Shown here piece by piece: positions 35,162 to 45,392 of a stretch of DNA of 64,000 nt. Positions within the stretch are counted from its first letter, which is position 1, and each line of letters starts with the position of its first letter. The DNA comes from Vespula vulgaris (lineage: Eukaryota; Arthropoda; Insecta; Hymenoptera; Vespidae), in assembly GCF_905475345.1 (NCBI RefSeq), contig NC_066588.1, positions 3,604,001-3,668,000 on the forward strand. The letters are read 5' to 3'. A model generated the notes under the pieces. The model was not told where the DNA came from and did no database searches. It saw nothing but the letters and a program-made list of their open reading frames with translations. The translations under genes and the position numbers were made by a program.

Positions 35162-36099
35162 AAAAGACACGAGTATGCACTTCCGTTTTTGCACTTAAAT
35201 AACTTGATTTAATCAAATTTCACCTGATATATTTTTGACACGGTTACGTTAACGGATGTGTAATATATTAATTATTCTTACGTAGATATATCCATTTCAA
35301 TCCGAGTCATCGTATATTTTATTTATGGAAAATTTAAAAAAAGAAAAATAATAATTCCCTTCGGAGTATACATAGTATATCAATTATTAATTAAATCATT
35401 AATTACATCGTGAAATGTATATCTATGTTATATCAAGTATGAATATACAGTGTTTTTATTATATTTTATTATATTTTTTAATCTTAACTATAGGTATCTA
35501 AACTAATAAATAGATATATAAATTATAATTAAATTATCAATATCATGTTATTTATTTACTATGTATATATATATTATATTATAATATTAATATTATATAT
35601 ATATATATACATATGCAAACAAATTACAAATATTTATTATAACGATTATTACGAACGAACATACAAATTAGACTTATCCTAACAATTAAAACAGATTAAA
35701 AATAAATGATAACAATTAACAAAAAAAAAGAAAAATATGAAATAAAAATTTGTCAAGAATAAAAGAATATACTTTTTAATTTACGAAGATTAATCGTAAC
35801 CATAAACAATGATAATAGTAGTCGACGATCGATCATTCAAAACCTAAGAGAATTTCAGTCGATATAACAAAAGCCATTTTGCACAACCCAAACTGACAAC
35901 GTAATCAAAAATCCTGAATTTAGAAGCGGTGATAAAGTAAAGGTGGTGAATTTACAAGAACATCGAACCTATCGAGAGAGTACTAACTTGAAGAGATTAT
36001 GCTTTGGTGTATGCTTCTGATAATATTATTGATATTACTACGGAATACTTTTCGATCGTACATATTTGGGATAATAGCCATATATATATATATGTAGGT

Positions 36100-36246
36100 A
36101 GCGACCTAGTTACGAAACTGTTCAGGCCAATGCTTAGTTGCTGGTTCACAGCAACGATTTAGGTACGCTCGTGTTCGACCAATTCTACCATCGATCGTAG
36201 GAACGTACGATGGGCTTTACCAAAGCCCCCTATTTATCGTTGATAA
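36100..36246. other. Cluster of hairpins, possible structured RNA
   Basis: AGCG-ACCTA (36100-36108) pairs with TAGGT-A-CGCT (36160-36169) around an inner perfect stem GTTGCTG/CAGCAAC (36137-36143 with 36149-36155). Next, CCATCG and CGT (36188-36198) pair with ACG and CGATGG (36203-36213) across a 2x2 internal loop. GGGCTTT/AAAGCCC (36212-36228) has a 3-base loop. TTATC/GATAA (36234-36246) has a 3-base loop. It does not fit a tRNA: no GGTTC-type T arm or CCA-type acceptor. I cannot name it. Confidence 0.5.
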
Positions 36247-37325
36247 ACAGCTATAACTATACCATTTTGTCTATTTCTCTTTTTATCCGTCTGTTTTATG
36301 CTTCCATCGATTAGATATTAGATCGTAACTTCTATTCATATATATATATATATATATGTATATAGTATATATGTGTATATATATATATATGAACGTATAT
36401 ATATGATAAGTGAATATAGGTAATTAAAATTGTTGATACGAACGACTAAGTAGAATGATAATTATATTATATTTTGAATAATTAAGGCATCTAATGTCGA
36501 TCATCGTAAAGGAAGAAAGTGTCTATGTGGAGCTAATGGAATTATTTTACATAGTTTTCCATATATAAATACATAGATGTGCATGTGTATGTGTATGTCT
36601 ATATGTGCGTGTGTGTGTATTTTGAATGAAATTTCATTTAATTTCTTTTTATTTTTTTTTATTATTTTATTTTTTCTTCGTTTCGGTGATATGTTTCAAA
36701 TAGATTGTCTTATATAATGATTAGTTATTAATGATTCTTTTTTTTTTTTATTTTCTTTCTTTTTCTCTCGTTCAATGTATACATGTATATGTAGAAAATA
36801 AATGTTATTATATATATTTTTTTTATTTTTCGTATAACCAGTACATATGATACAGTTTATATTAACAAATACTTCTGATATCTATCATACTTCGAAGACA
36901 TATCTCCAAGATAATCCTTTTCTTCATATTAAAAGAAAAAAAGAATGAAAAGATAACAAAAATGAGTAGCAAAAAAAAAAAAAGATAGGAGGGTGCACGG
37001 AAGAGAAAGAGGGAGTAAGGGAAAAATTGGTCACGTGATAGTTTGGATATCATAAAAATTTCAAATGTATCACTTTTACTGAATGCTCGAACGTATACGA
37101 ATGTAGAAAACGAGCGAATGAACGAACGAACGAACGAACGAACGTACGAACGAATAAATAGAATTTTTCATTGTATTTTACTTTGTGGGAGAAATCTATA
37201 TGAAGCTTTTCAATCGATTTTGCGAGAACGTGAGTTACCGAAGAGGAAGAGGAAGAGAGATGGAGGAGTAGGAGGAGGAGAGGGAAGAGGGGAAAAAATC
37301 GTAACGGTGACTAGCAACCATCAAC

Positions 37326-37406
<81 letters not shown>
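37326..37406. repeat. Long (GA)n microsatellite
   Basis: About 81 bases of GA with two AAA interruptions. It is complementary to the CT tract at 37551-37621. Confidence 0.96.
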
Positions 37407-37408
<2 letters not shown>

Positions 37409-37550
37409 ACTTTTCACTCATCACGTGACCCTCGAGTAGTTTCACCATCTCGTTTTTTCCATTTCATCGTATCAAGTCCACCCTCGAGCTCGACGCAAAA
37501 ATGTTTTGCAGCCGCCATTTGTATCACGCCGCATTTATGTCATCTCCAGT

Positions 37551-37552
37551 CT

Positions 37553-37601
<49 letters not shown>

Positions 37602-37621
37602 TCTCTCTCTCTCCCTCTCTC
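37551..37621. repeat. (CT)n-rich tract
   Basis: About 70 bases of interrupted CT. Together with the GA array 150 bases upstream it forms an inverted repeat around a unique segment containing CACGTG and two CCCTCGAG blocks. Confidence 0.93.
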
Positions 37622-37924
37622 AGTCGTTGCTACATTTTTTATTCGAACTCGTCGACTTTCTCCGGTATTCTCTCTCTCTCTCTTTGTCTCTCTCTTTATC
37701 GTTCTCTTTCTCTCTTTCTCTTTTATTATTTGTTCCTAAAAAATTCATAAATGAAGCAAACGTATAATAATAACAGTAATAATAAAAATGGTTTTATATT
37801 TTTGAAAAATACATCAAACCGAATTTCGTATGAGAAATTAGTAATGAATTTATCTCATTAAACGAATAACGGGGAGGGAAGTTAATTTATCTTTTTAAAA
37901 ACTATTCTCTTTCATGCATTTGTT

Positions 37925-37955
<31 letters not shown>

Positions 37956-38161
37956 CTGTGTTTGTTATAATATATATTGTAAATTGAAAATTAAAAATTA
38001 TTTAAATTTTTGAAAAATCGTTTTGCATAGAAAATAATATTCCTAAAAAAATATATCTATGTATTCATGTATGTTCGTATGTATGTATTTGTCCGCTCGA
38101 TTGATCAATTTATAATTCATTATATTTTTTCTTTCACAGTTATAATACGTATTAAAGACTA

Positions 38162-38165
<4 letters not shown>

Positions 38166-38202
<37 letters not shown>
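38166..38202. repeat. (AT)n microsatellite
   Basis: About 37 bases of AT. Confidence 0.95.
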
Positions 38203-38205
<3 letters not shown>

Positions 38206-38329
38206 TTATTAGTGCTCAATTAATAAATTAATAATTAATAATCTTTGCTAAATATTAATATTTATATATTAAAAAGATGATTCGTACGAGACAGTCAAAG
38301 TTCGAAGAATAACTAAACGGGCTGATAAA

Positions 38330-38369
<40 letters not shown>

Positions 38370-38510
38370 TGAAATGAGATATTTAATTAATAATTGTTAA
38401 TAAAAGTTAGTAATCGTGTATTAATATTTGCAATATGTTTTTAAAAATCGTATGCTCCCTATGTGGGATGTAAAATTTACCGAAAAGGATTAAAATTGAC
38501 ATGTACGTGC

Positions 38511-38589
38511 GAGAGATTCAGAGAGATACAGAGAGAAAGAGAGAGATAGATAGATAAAGATAGACAGAGAGAGAGATAGAGAGAGAAAG

Positions 38590-38654
<65 letters not shown>
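38511..38654. repeat. GA/GATA compound purine-rich repeat
   Basis: About 140 bases of interrupted GAGA, GATA and CAGA units. Confidence 0.93.
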
Positions 38655-39525
38655 TCTGTGTAAGAGAGAAAATTTGAAATAAACGCATGAATGAATAATC
38701 GTTAATGAAAGTTAATGTCCATGCAAATTCGTATGAAGTAGAATATAGTTTTGAAAATAATTCAAACTGACGTTATAAAATGAAAACTTGTAAAGGATGG
38801 ATAGATTAAATGAAAATGGGGAATTGAAAAATTGAACTCTTATATGTAACTCTTGAATTAATTAACAAAATCATTGCGCGAAAATCAATATCTATGTAAG
38901 TCATTTTAATTTTGACTTACATATATATCGAATGTAAACATTAAATAATAAAATTTGAAAAATGATCGAAAGTGTTATATGGTGGAGTAAAGGGGGAGAA
39001 AGCAAAAAGAAAGAGAAGAAAAAAGATTTCACTTATAAAGCATATTAGAATAAATAAAAAATTATCTAGATGAAAAATAAACTCAGTCGAAGTTTCCTCG
39101 TAGAATATATACGTACGTATTAATATAAAGTTGGTATCACATAAATTAAACAATAATTCGATTTCGAGAGCGTTAATGTCTATGTTTATGAATTAATAGT
39201 TAATTATGTCAACTAAAAACGAACGAACGAACAAATATATACATACATACATAATAATTTCATTTGTAGAACATATTAAAATAAAAATGAAAAATTGTTC
39301 TAAATGGAAAAAAATTAAAATCAATTTGTACGTACGTACATACGTGTATACATACGTATGTATTTATGTATATACATAACATTTAATTGGGAAATGGTGT
39401 GTCGTCGTTTATAATAAACCATAAATTGATCCTTGAAATTGTACCTACATGCATGAATTCGTATTTCGTGTTATTATCAACAAAGAACAATTCACGTTTT
39501 GAAATAGAGGCGGTGTTCGGAATAG

Positions 39526-39765
39526 TTACGTAGCGAAATCGGGATCGAATCTTCCGTAGCAATCGCAATATCCATTAACACAGTGGAATCCGAGTAGCTC
39601 GGCACTGATCGCGGTGATGGCGGTCATGTTGTGGTCGTCATCGACCAATCGTGCCCTCGACATACTCTGCTCCACGTCCATGGAAAATCCAAGGCCCGTT
39701 CGAAGATAGATACGGAGAAATGCCCTGAGTTTGATTGCGCGTCGCTTCTGCGATGACGATTGAGA
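39526..39765 (-). CDS. Candidate terminal exon, 79 codons, unknown
   Basis: On the minus strand a pyrimidine-rich stretch (39796-39769) ends in tcactgtag at 39766, followed by 79 open codons to TAA at 39528-39526. The product has a basic start with a KRR cluster, an acidic DDD patch two thirds along, and a Cys-rich end with the spacing C-x4-C-x-C just before the last ten residues. Composition is ordinary and G+C is near 50%, far above the flanks. Two other minus frames also run through parts of the block (39638-39835 and 39383-39568), so frame choice is unsure. It could be a small secreted or neuropeptide-like C terminus, but no family is recognised. Confidence 0.25.
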   Translation of the reverse strand, partial: SQSSSQKRRAIKLRAFLRIYLRTGLGFSMDVEQSMSRARLVDDDHNMTAITAISAELLGFHCVNGYCDCYGRFDPDFAT

Positions 39766-39858
39766 CTACAGTGACAGCTAAAGAGAAGTAGGATAATGTT
39801 TGTGGGTACATATGTGTTTGTGTATGTGGATGCAAGGGTTTGTTTATGTAGATATTTG

Positions 39859-39861
<3 letters not shown>

Positions 39862-39897
<36 letters not shown>
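39862..39897. repeat. (AT)n microsatellite
   Basis: About 36 bases of AT. Confidence 0.95.
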
Positions 39898-39901
<4 letters not shown>

Positions 39902-40358
39902 ATGTTTGTACGTATTTATAGATATTGTTATTGTTAATATGCTTTGCCATGGATGATATATAGAATTTATCAGATATCTCGATATAGTATTATAAAAATA
40001 GTATCTCGATGTAGTATATAAAAATAGTATTAATTGTTATAATTATAATTGAATATATATATATGTATATATAAATGAGATAATATGAAAATTATAATAT
40101 TACTTATATTATTGTATTTATAATATACTATAATAGACTGTTATATATATAGCGTGAGGATAACTTATACTTAAAAAGTATAAAAATCTATTGGAAACAT
40201 AAAATACATCAATTAATTATTTTCCATCACAATTCAATTGCTGCTCGAAATAAATCAAAACGTTTACGTACGAGTACGATAGAACAAATAACTCATACGT
40301 ATTTGTTTGTGTGTATCTACACAGAATTTATTTCTTGTTAAAAAGAAGAAAAAAAAAC

Positions 40359-40394
<36 letters not shown>

Positions 40395-40831
40395 AAAAGA
40401 ATGAAAGAAAAGAAATTGAGAATTAAAACCTTTCCCTTTGGCAAACGATCGATATAAAGCTCCGACGAAAGGATCATTGATTCGAGTATTATTTTGCTTT
40501 TGCGAATGGAGCCCGTTAATTTCATGCAAAAAAAAAGAAAGGATGAATTTATATCTCTGTTGAATGAGAGAAAGAGAGAGAAAGAAAAAAAAGTACACAC
40601 ACACACACACACGTATACATACATAGAAAGAGAAACTGCGGTAGAGAACGCAATGACTCCGATAGGATATCGCGAAACAGTTTGATGAATCGTTTCGTTC
40701 GCGACTCGCATTTCTTTCTTCTATTTTTTATCTTTTTTCTTCTTTCTTTTTCCCTTTCACCTTTTTCTCTTTTTTTCTTCCTTTTTTTTCTCCTCCTTTT
40801 TTTTCCTTCTCTTTTTTATTTTTTCCTTCAG

Positions 40832-41180
40832 ACGTAATACGCACATTCGATTCGAGCGTGCACCCCCCCAAGCGCAGTCTGTGCACCATGAAATATCAGT
40901 CGGTGAAGCTTTGACTCCGTTCTTGAATACACACGTCAAATACATATCCGGTCGACGATATGTATGTACGTACGTGCGGCGTTTCTCCTCTATCGAATAT
41001 ACCCACACCTCATATTCTCCTTTCCCTTCCTTCTATCATCTGTCCCTCCCCTTTGCCACTTGCCCCTTACCCCTTACCCCTTACCCCTTACCTCTTGCCC
41101 CTTGCCCCTTGCTCGTTGTTCCCTGTCCCTCTTCATGTCCCTCTTCTCTCTTCTCTGTTCTTCTTTTCTCCTCATCCTAG
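40832..41180 (+). CDS. Candidate exon, about 115 codons, unknown
   Basis: A pyrimidine tract of over 110 bases (40715-40828) ends in ttccttcag at 40831. From 40833 the frame is open to a stop at 41178-41180. The first 60 residues are of ordinary composition in a unique, higher-GC segment (40832-41010), with an internal ATG at 40881. The last 40 are Pro/Leu-rich because they read the CCCCTTA repeat. The minus strand is also open across the unique part (40757-41008). A shorter exon ending before the repeat is more likely than the whole frame. No family is recognised. Confidence 0.22.
41063..41108 (-). repeat. CCCCTTA heptamer array with G-quadruplex motif
   Basis: Six CCCC runs at 41063-41066, 41070-41073, 41077-41080, 41084-41087, 41098-41101 and 41105-41108. 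The first four are separated by exactly TTA, so the minus strand reads GGGG-TAA repeated four times. This resembles telomere-type G-strand repeats but is not the insect TTAGG. Confidence 0.85.
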
Positions 41181-41214
41181 TCTCTCGTGAACGTTAACTT
41201 TGACTTTCTCTATT

Positions 41215-41216
<2 letters not shown>

Positions 41217-41254
<38 letters not shown>
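41217..41254. repeat. (CT)n microsatellite
   Basis: About 38 bases of CT followed by 85 bases of interrupted CTGT/CT. Confidence 0.96.
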
Positions 41255-41260
<6 letters not shown>

Positions 41261-41466
41261 TGTTTCTGTTTCTGTCTCTCTATTTCTGTCTGTTTCTCTT
41301 TCTCTCTCTCTCTCTGTCTCTTTTTCTCTTTCTCTCTCTTTGCTAGATATATAGACAGTTTCGATCATTTTTAAAAGAAGTGCTTTTCTATAACGCAAGG
41401 ATTGTTTCAAAAAGATTAGAAATTTGTTATTTTTAATTTAAGATATATTTATTGTAATATATAAAG

Positions 41467-41467
<1 letters not shown>

Positions 41468-41508
<41 letters not shown>
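41468..41508. repeat. (AT)n microsatellite
   Basis: About 41 bases of AT. Confidence 0.96.
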
Positions 41509-41520
<12 letters not shown>

Positions 41521-41679
41521 ACTTGCATACACATACTTACATTTTTTTCTAAAAATTCAATTATAAAGCCTTAATAATTAAAACTTCTTTCCCGATGAAA
41601 TTATTTGATTATTATAAAAATCCGCTCCAATCAATATTATTAATTATTCTCTGAAATAAGAAATATATCAAATCGGTAC

Positions 41680-41717
<38 letters not shown>

Positions 41718-41778
41718 TCAACGAAGCTTCACCATTTAGTCTGTAATCTCATCTTTTTATATAGACGTCAACGATAAA

Positions 41779-41814
<36 letters not shown>

Positions 41815-42136
41815 TGAAAACGAAAAAGATATTTAAACGAATATTACTTCGAGTTAATTATTCATCATATTTCGAAAGCTATTTTCTATTTTTTTATTCT
41901 CGTTTAAACGTTCTCGATCTATACTCTATCATCATCGACGATTATCGATAAAACTTTAATTACTTTGATCGTAATGATTGAATAAGACAAGAAGAAAAAG
42001 CAGACAAAGAAAAAAAAGAAGATAGATAATAGATAAGAAAGGGGAAAGATAAGACATTGTATAGATTGAATTGGATTAAAAATAGACCCATATAAAAAGA
42101 TACTTTTAAAGTAATTATTACATACTTATATCTAAG

Positions 42137-42175
<39 letters not shown>

Positions 42176-42686
42176 ACCGCTCTCTTAATTCTCTTCAAAC
42201 AATTTTCATTATAATCACATTTCTTACGAAGTCGTACATGAATTTTCTAATAATCAATATATGTTCGTATGTGTATGTGGTTGCAAAATTATATACTTAA
42301 AATTGAACAAAAATTCGTAGACAATTTTATACAAATCAATTATTCCACTTTCGAGAGTTACCTTTTGCGTGTGAATTTTTTCATCTTTTTTTTTTCTTTT
42401 GTTCGAATAATAAAACTACAATCCTAAGAATTTTCGACACAATTACAAATAATACATTATTACATAGTTTCGAGTTTGTCTTTTTATCTTGTAGAGAAAA
42501 ACATTTTCTTCCTCTTCTCTTTTTCTTTCTCTTTCTCTCTCTCTTTCTTTCTCTCTTATGAGTCTCGGTGGCAATTTACCAATCAGCTTTATTAAATTTC
42601 GGTGTCTCCAATATGGCGGACTATGGGATAACTCAATCGCTCTATCACGCAGCAGATACATACCTAGTACCTATATATATATATAC

Positions 42687-42698
<12 letters not shown>

Positions 42699-42738
<40 letters not shown>
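42699..42738. repeat. (AT)n microsatellite
   Basis: About 40 bases of AT preceded by ATAC units. Confidence 0.96.
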
Positions 42739-42745
<7 letters not shown>

Positions 42746-42982
42746 CCTATATCCATCCTAACACAGCCGTTCCTGATCCCTAATAGAATCCTACGATAGA
42801 TTGCGTGGAGGGGAGAGGAAAGTTATTATATTATAACAGGACTTTCCTCGAGGTGGAGAATATGAAAGGAAGTTCTGATGTATCCTCGTTGAGTCCTCAG
42901 CATCGAGCCTAAGTGAAAACGAATCCAATGTTTTCGATGATCTTATCTCCGATTAAATTCTCTGAAAAGGTATTTCGATATA

Positions 42983-43175
42983 TCCTATATCTCTACAATC
43001 GAAACAATGATTCGTGTAAAAAAAATATTTAATTGCAAGTTCGCTTATAATTACAATTATTACTTATTATTCATTATTAGCATATCTCTAGAATCGAAAC
43101 AATGATCGATATAAAAATATCTAATTGTAACTTTGCTTATAACGATAATTATTATTTGTTAATAATAATTATGTT
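42983..43175 (+). repeat. Two-copy tandem duplication, about 100 bp unit
   Basis: ATATCTCTA(C/G)AATCGAAACAATGAT begins each copy (near 42987 and 43083). It is followed by a shared TAATTG...TTTGCTTATAA/TTCGCTTATAA block and a TAATTATTA-rich end. The copies differ by scattered substitutions. Confidence 0.85.
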
Positions 43176-43582
43176 TAATTGTAACAACAATGATAATAAT
43201 AATAATGATAAGAAGAAGAAGGAGAAGAATATATATTTATATTTTTATAACAATAATTATTATTATTATTAATATATATATATATAGGGTGTTTCAATTG
43301 TTATTAGTCATGACTGGTTCTTGTCCGACGTTTAAATCGAACGTAAAAAAAAAAAAGAAAAGAAATGAAAAATAAAAGAAAAGAAAAGGAAAGAGAAGAC
43401 AGAAAAAAAATCCTGATGATCGAGATGTAACTACAATATTATTAATTGGGGGAACACAACTTAGGAAAAAGATATCGAAGAGGGATACTTAGAAATAAAC
43501 CACAAACTGCTGGGACAGAGGGGAACAAAAAAAAAAAGAGAAGAAAAAGACCCTAAACGAAATATAGCGTGCTGACCGAGGG

Positions 43583-43586
<4 letters not shown>

Positions 43587-43627
<41 letters not shown>
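43587..43627. repeat. (AT)n microsatellite
   Basis: About 41 bases of AT, with further AT runs to 43672. Confidence 0.96.
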
Positions 43628-43633
<6 letters not shown>

Positions 43634-43679
43634 TATATACATATCGATACATACATATATATATATATATATACACACA

Positions 43680-44160
43680 CGCTTGACTCGTCTAACTAGC
43701 CCGTCGTCCGTCTCGGTCCGTCGGGAAATCATCCCCTAGGCCTCTGACTCCAGCCAGTCACTCTACTCTACTCCAACCAACCCCTTCTCACCCCTCACAA
43801 CCTCGTCGTCTCTTCTCTGTCGTCGTTCTACCCCCTATCCCTATGGTGAAACGTTTCAGTCTCTCTCTCTCTCTCTTTCTCTCTCTATCTCTCGCTATCT
43901 CTCTTTCTCTCTCTCTTTATCGCTATCTCTCTCTCTCTCTCTCTCTTTCGCTCTCTCTCTCTCTCTCTTTCGTTATCTCTTTCTCTCTCTTTCTCTCTCG
44001 CCCTTGGTTTCCCGCCCTACGGCGATTGATACACGAGACTTAAATTATACACACCCCCCTGATTCCCGACGCGCCTTAGGCACGCATGAAGTATGGATTC
44101 GTGACGGATTTCGGATAATCACGTAAAGGGCTAACTTTAAAATCCGTTAAACTATCCACC
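43680..44160. other. C-rich segment around CT tracts, no supported gene
   Basis: Unique C-rich sequence (43680-43850), an interrupted CT tract (43859-44000) and another unique segment (44000-44160). The ATG frame at 43843-44043 is mostly Ser/Leu from the CT tract. Confidence 0.6.
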
Positions 44161-44780
44161 CTTACATATATCTTTGTTTACATTATCGATAAACTATTAA
44201 TATTTAATAATGTATTATTTTATATCGTACACCTATCTACGATAAGATTGTCGGAACGCTTTTTTCTTTTCTTTTTCTTTTTGTTCTTCTTTTTGTTTTC
44301 TTTTTCTATTTTTTTTTCTCTTTATGAGATTATAGGTAACTTTGAACAAATTTCATTATCATTATCATTATTATTATTATTTTTGTAATTGCCTTTTATT
44401 AATTAACTCGGTCATCTTCATTCGTTTTTATTCTTATTTTTGTTGTATGTTACGTAGTTTTATAATTAATTATGTCATTCTTTCTTTTTTGCCGTCTTGA
44501 AATTTGAAAATTTTTAACCAATTAGTTAATTCATTTTTACATTTATTTATTTATTTTTATTATTCTTTTTTTTTTAGTAGTCTTTCATATATTAGTTTAC
44601 ACGTATACTACGTAATATATTAAATTCGCGAAAGAAATGATTAAAAAAAAAAAGAAAAGAAATAAAAAAAAAATACTTCTATTATCCACCTGTGTATAAA
44701 TAAATATTCAAAATTTCCATGAAAATCTAATATCGTTGAAATATCGATTCAACAGTTTTTTTTCTCTCTCTCTCTTTTTT

Positions 44781-45065
44781 TTAACAGCTATAATCTTTTC
44801 TAAAATGGTGACATATATATATATATTGACTGCGAAAGATATTAATCCGGTTAACCGTGCAGCAAACGTTTCCATCCTGATTATCTGAAATGAATAGAAA
44901 ACGTTGAACGAGACAGTGGTGTCTGATCGTTTCGACGTTCCTGCTCTCGAGCGTAGACTGGAGAGAGCGTTCGGGTTTTCGCCATTGATTTACGATAGAC
45001 GCCATTAAATCACGCCACCGTCGAACCGAGTTCCGCAAATTTATGAGTGAACAAATCGTGGCCAT
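44781..45065 (-). CDS. Candidate minus-strand ORF, 94 codons, unknown
   Basis: An ATG-initiated frame through a unique, higher-GC island (44820-45100). The first 75 residues are of mixed composition with Arg/Trp-rich stretches and several Cys; the last 15 partly read an AT run. It is one of the few 90-codon frames here not built on simple repeats. A possible internal acceptor (ttcatttcag on the minus strand near 44890) suggests an alternative exon reading. No family is recognised. Confidence 0.2.
   Translation of the reverse strand: MATICSLINLRNSVRRWRDLMASIVNQWRKPERSLQSTLESRNVETIRHHCLVQRFLFISDNQDGNVCCTVNRINIFRSQYIYICHHFRKDYSC
44788..44888 (+). CDS. Candidate short terminal exon
   Basis: A CT-then-T tract (44758-44782) ends in tttaacag at 44787. 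Offset 2 is open for 33 codons to TGA at 44886-44888. It includes an ATG at 44805 in a good start context (AAAATGG) that would give 27 residues. A short AT run interrupts the middle. No family is recognised. It overlaps a minus-strand frame in the same island. Confidence 0.15.
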
Positions 45066-45328
45066 TTATTTTGCTGAGGCAACCGTGACAAATAGCAAGC
45101 GAGTAATGTTCCTTATTACGAGAATGCTTTGGTGTTAGAATCGGTGTGAATATATTTTTCTTTTTTCATTTTTCGTTTCTTCGTTTCCTCTTTTTCCTTT
45201 TTTTTTCTTCTTTTTTTTTCTTATTTTTTGGATATTCTAATCCAAATAATATTTTATTATATATAAATATTTTTATTATATATATATAGTTCATAATATT
45301 TTAATCCATTAGTGGAAATTTTAATCCA

Positions 45329-45392
45329 GTGAGAAAAAGAAAAAAGAAAAAAAGTGTTAAGGTTTGTTACCTATCGGTCAAATTATTTTTAT
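45329..45392 (+). repeat. Dispersed repeat, copy 1
   Basis: A purine-rich lead (GTGAGAAAAAGAAAAAAG) then TTAAGGTTTGTTACCTATCGGTCAAA in the same order as at 46950-47015 (see there); the shared core is about 26 bases with one substitution, followed by a T-rich stretch. Confidence 0.8.

Larger units (their letters stand above)
36260..39380. other. Non-coding stretch with facing GA and CT arms
   Basis: It holds AT runs near 36340-36391, a GAAC tetramer run near 37120-37152, (GA)n at 37326-37406 facing a CT tract at 37551-37621, GT at 37926-37955, (AT)n at 38166-38202 and 38334-38362, and a GA/GATA block at 38511-38654. The 235-codon frame at 37043-37750 is mostly repeat translation. Confidence 0.78.
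41420..42960. other. Non-coding stretch
   Basis: It holds (AT)n at 41468-41508, 41789-41815 and 42699-42738, and CT tracts near 41682-41713, 42139-42170 and 42504-42555. Modest complex segments at 42556-42665 and 42780-42960 have no splice support. Confidence 0.75.

Noticed and set aside
35975..35990. TACTAAC branch-point consensus at about 35981
   Set aside because: No acceptor with a usable pyrimidine tract follows within a normal distance.
36137..36155. tRNA-like arm with GGTTCA
   Set aside because: The phrase is the loop of a GTTGCTG/CAGCAAC hairpin. There is no acceptor stem, D arm or anticodon arm at tRNA distances.
37043..37750. 235-codon plus-strand frame
   Set aside because: The bulk comes from GAAC, GA and CT repeats; only about 40 codons in the middle are complex and they have no independent support.
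41063..41108. Functional telomere or subtelomere
   Set aside because: Only four to six units, not the insect TTAGG, and embedded in ordinary sequence on both sides.
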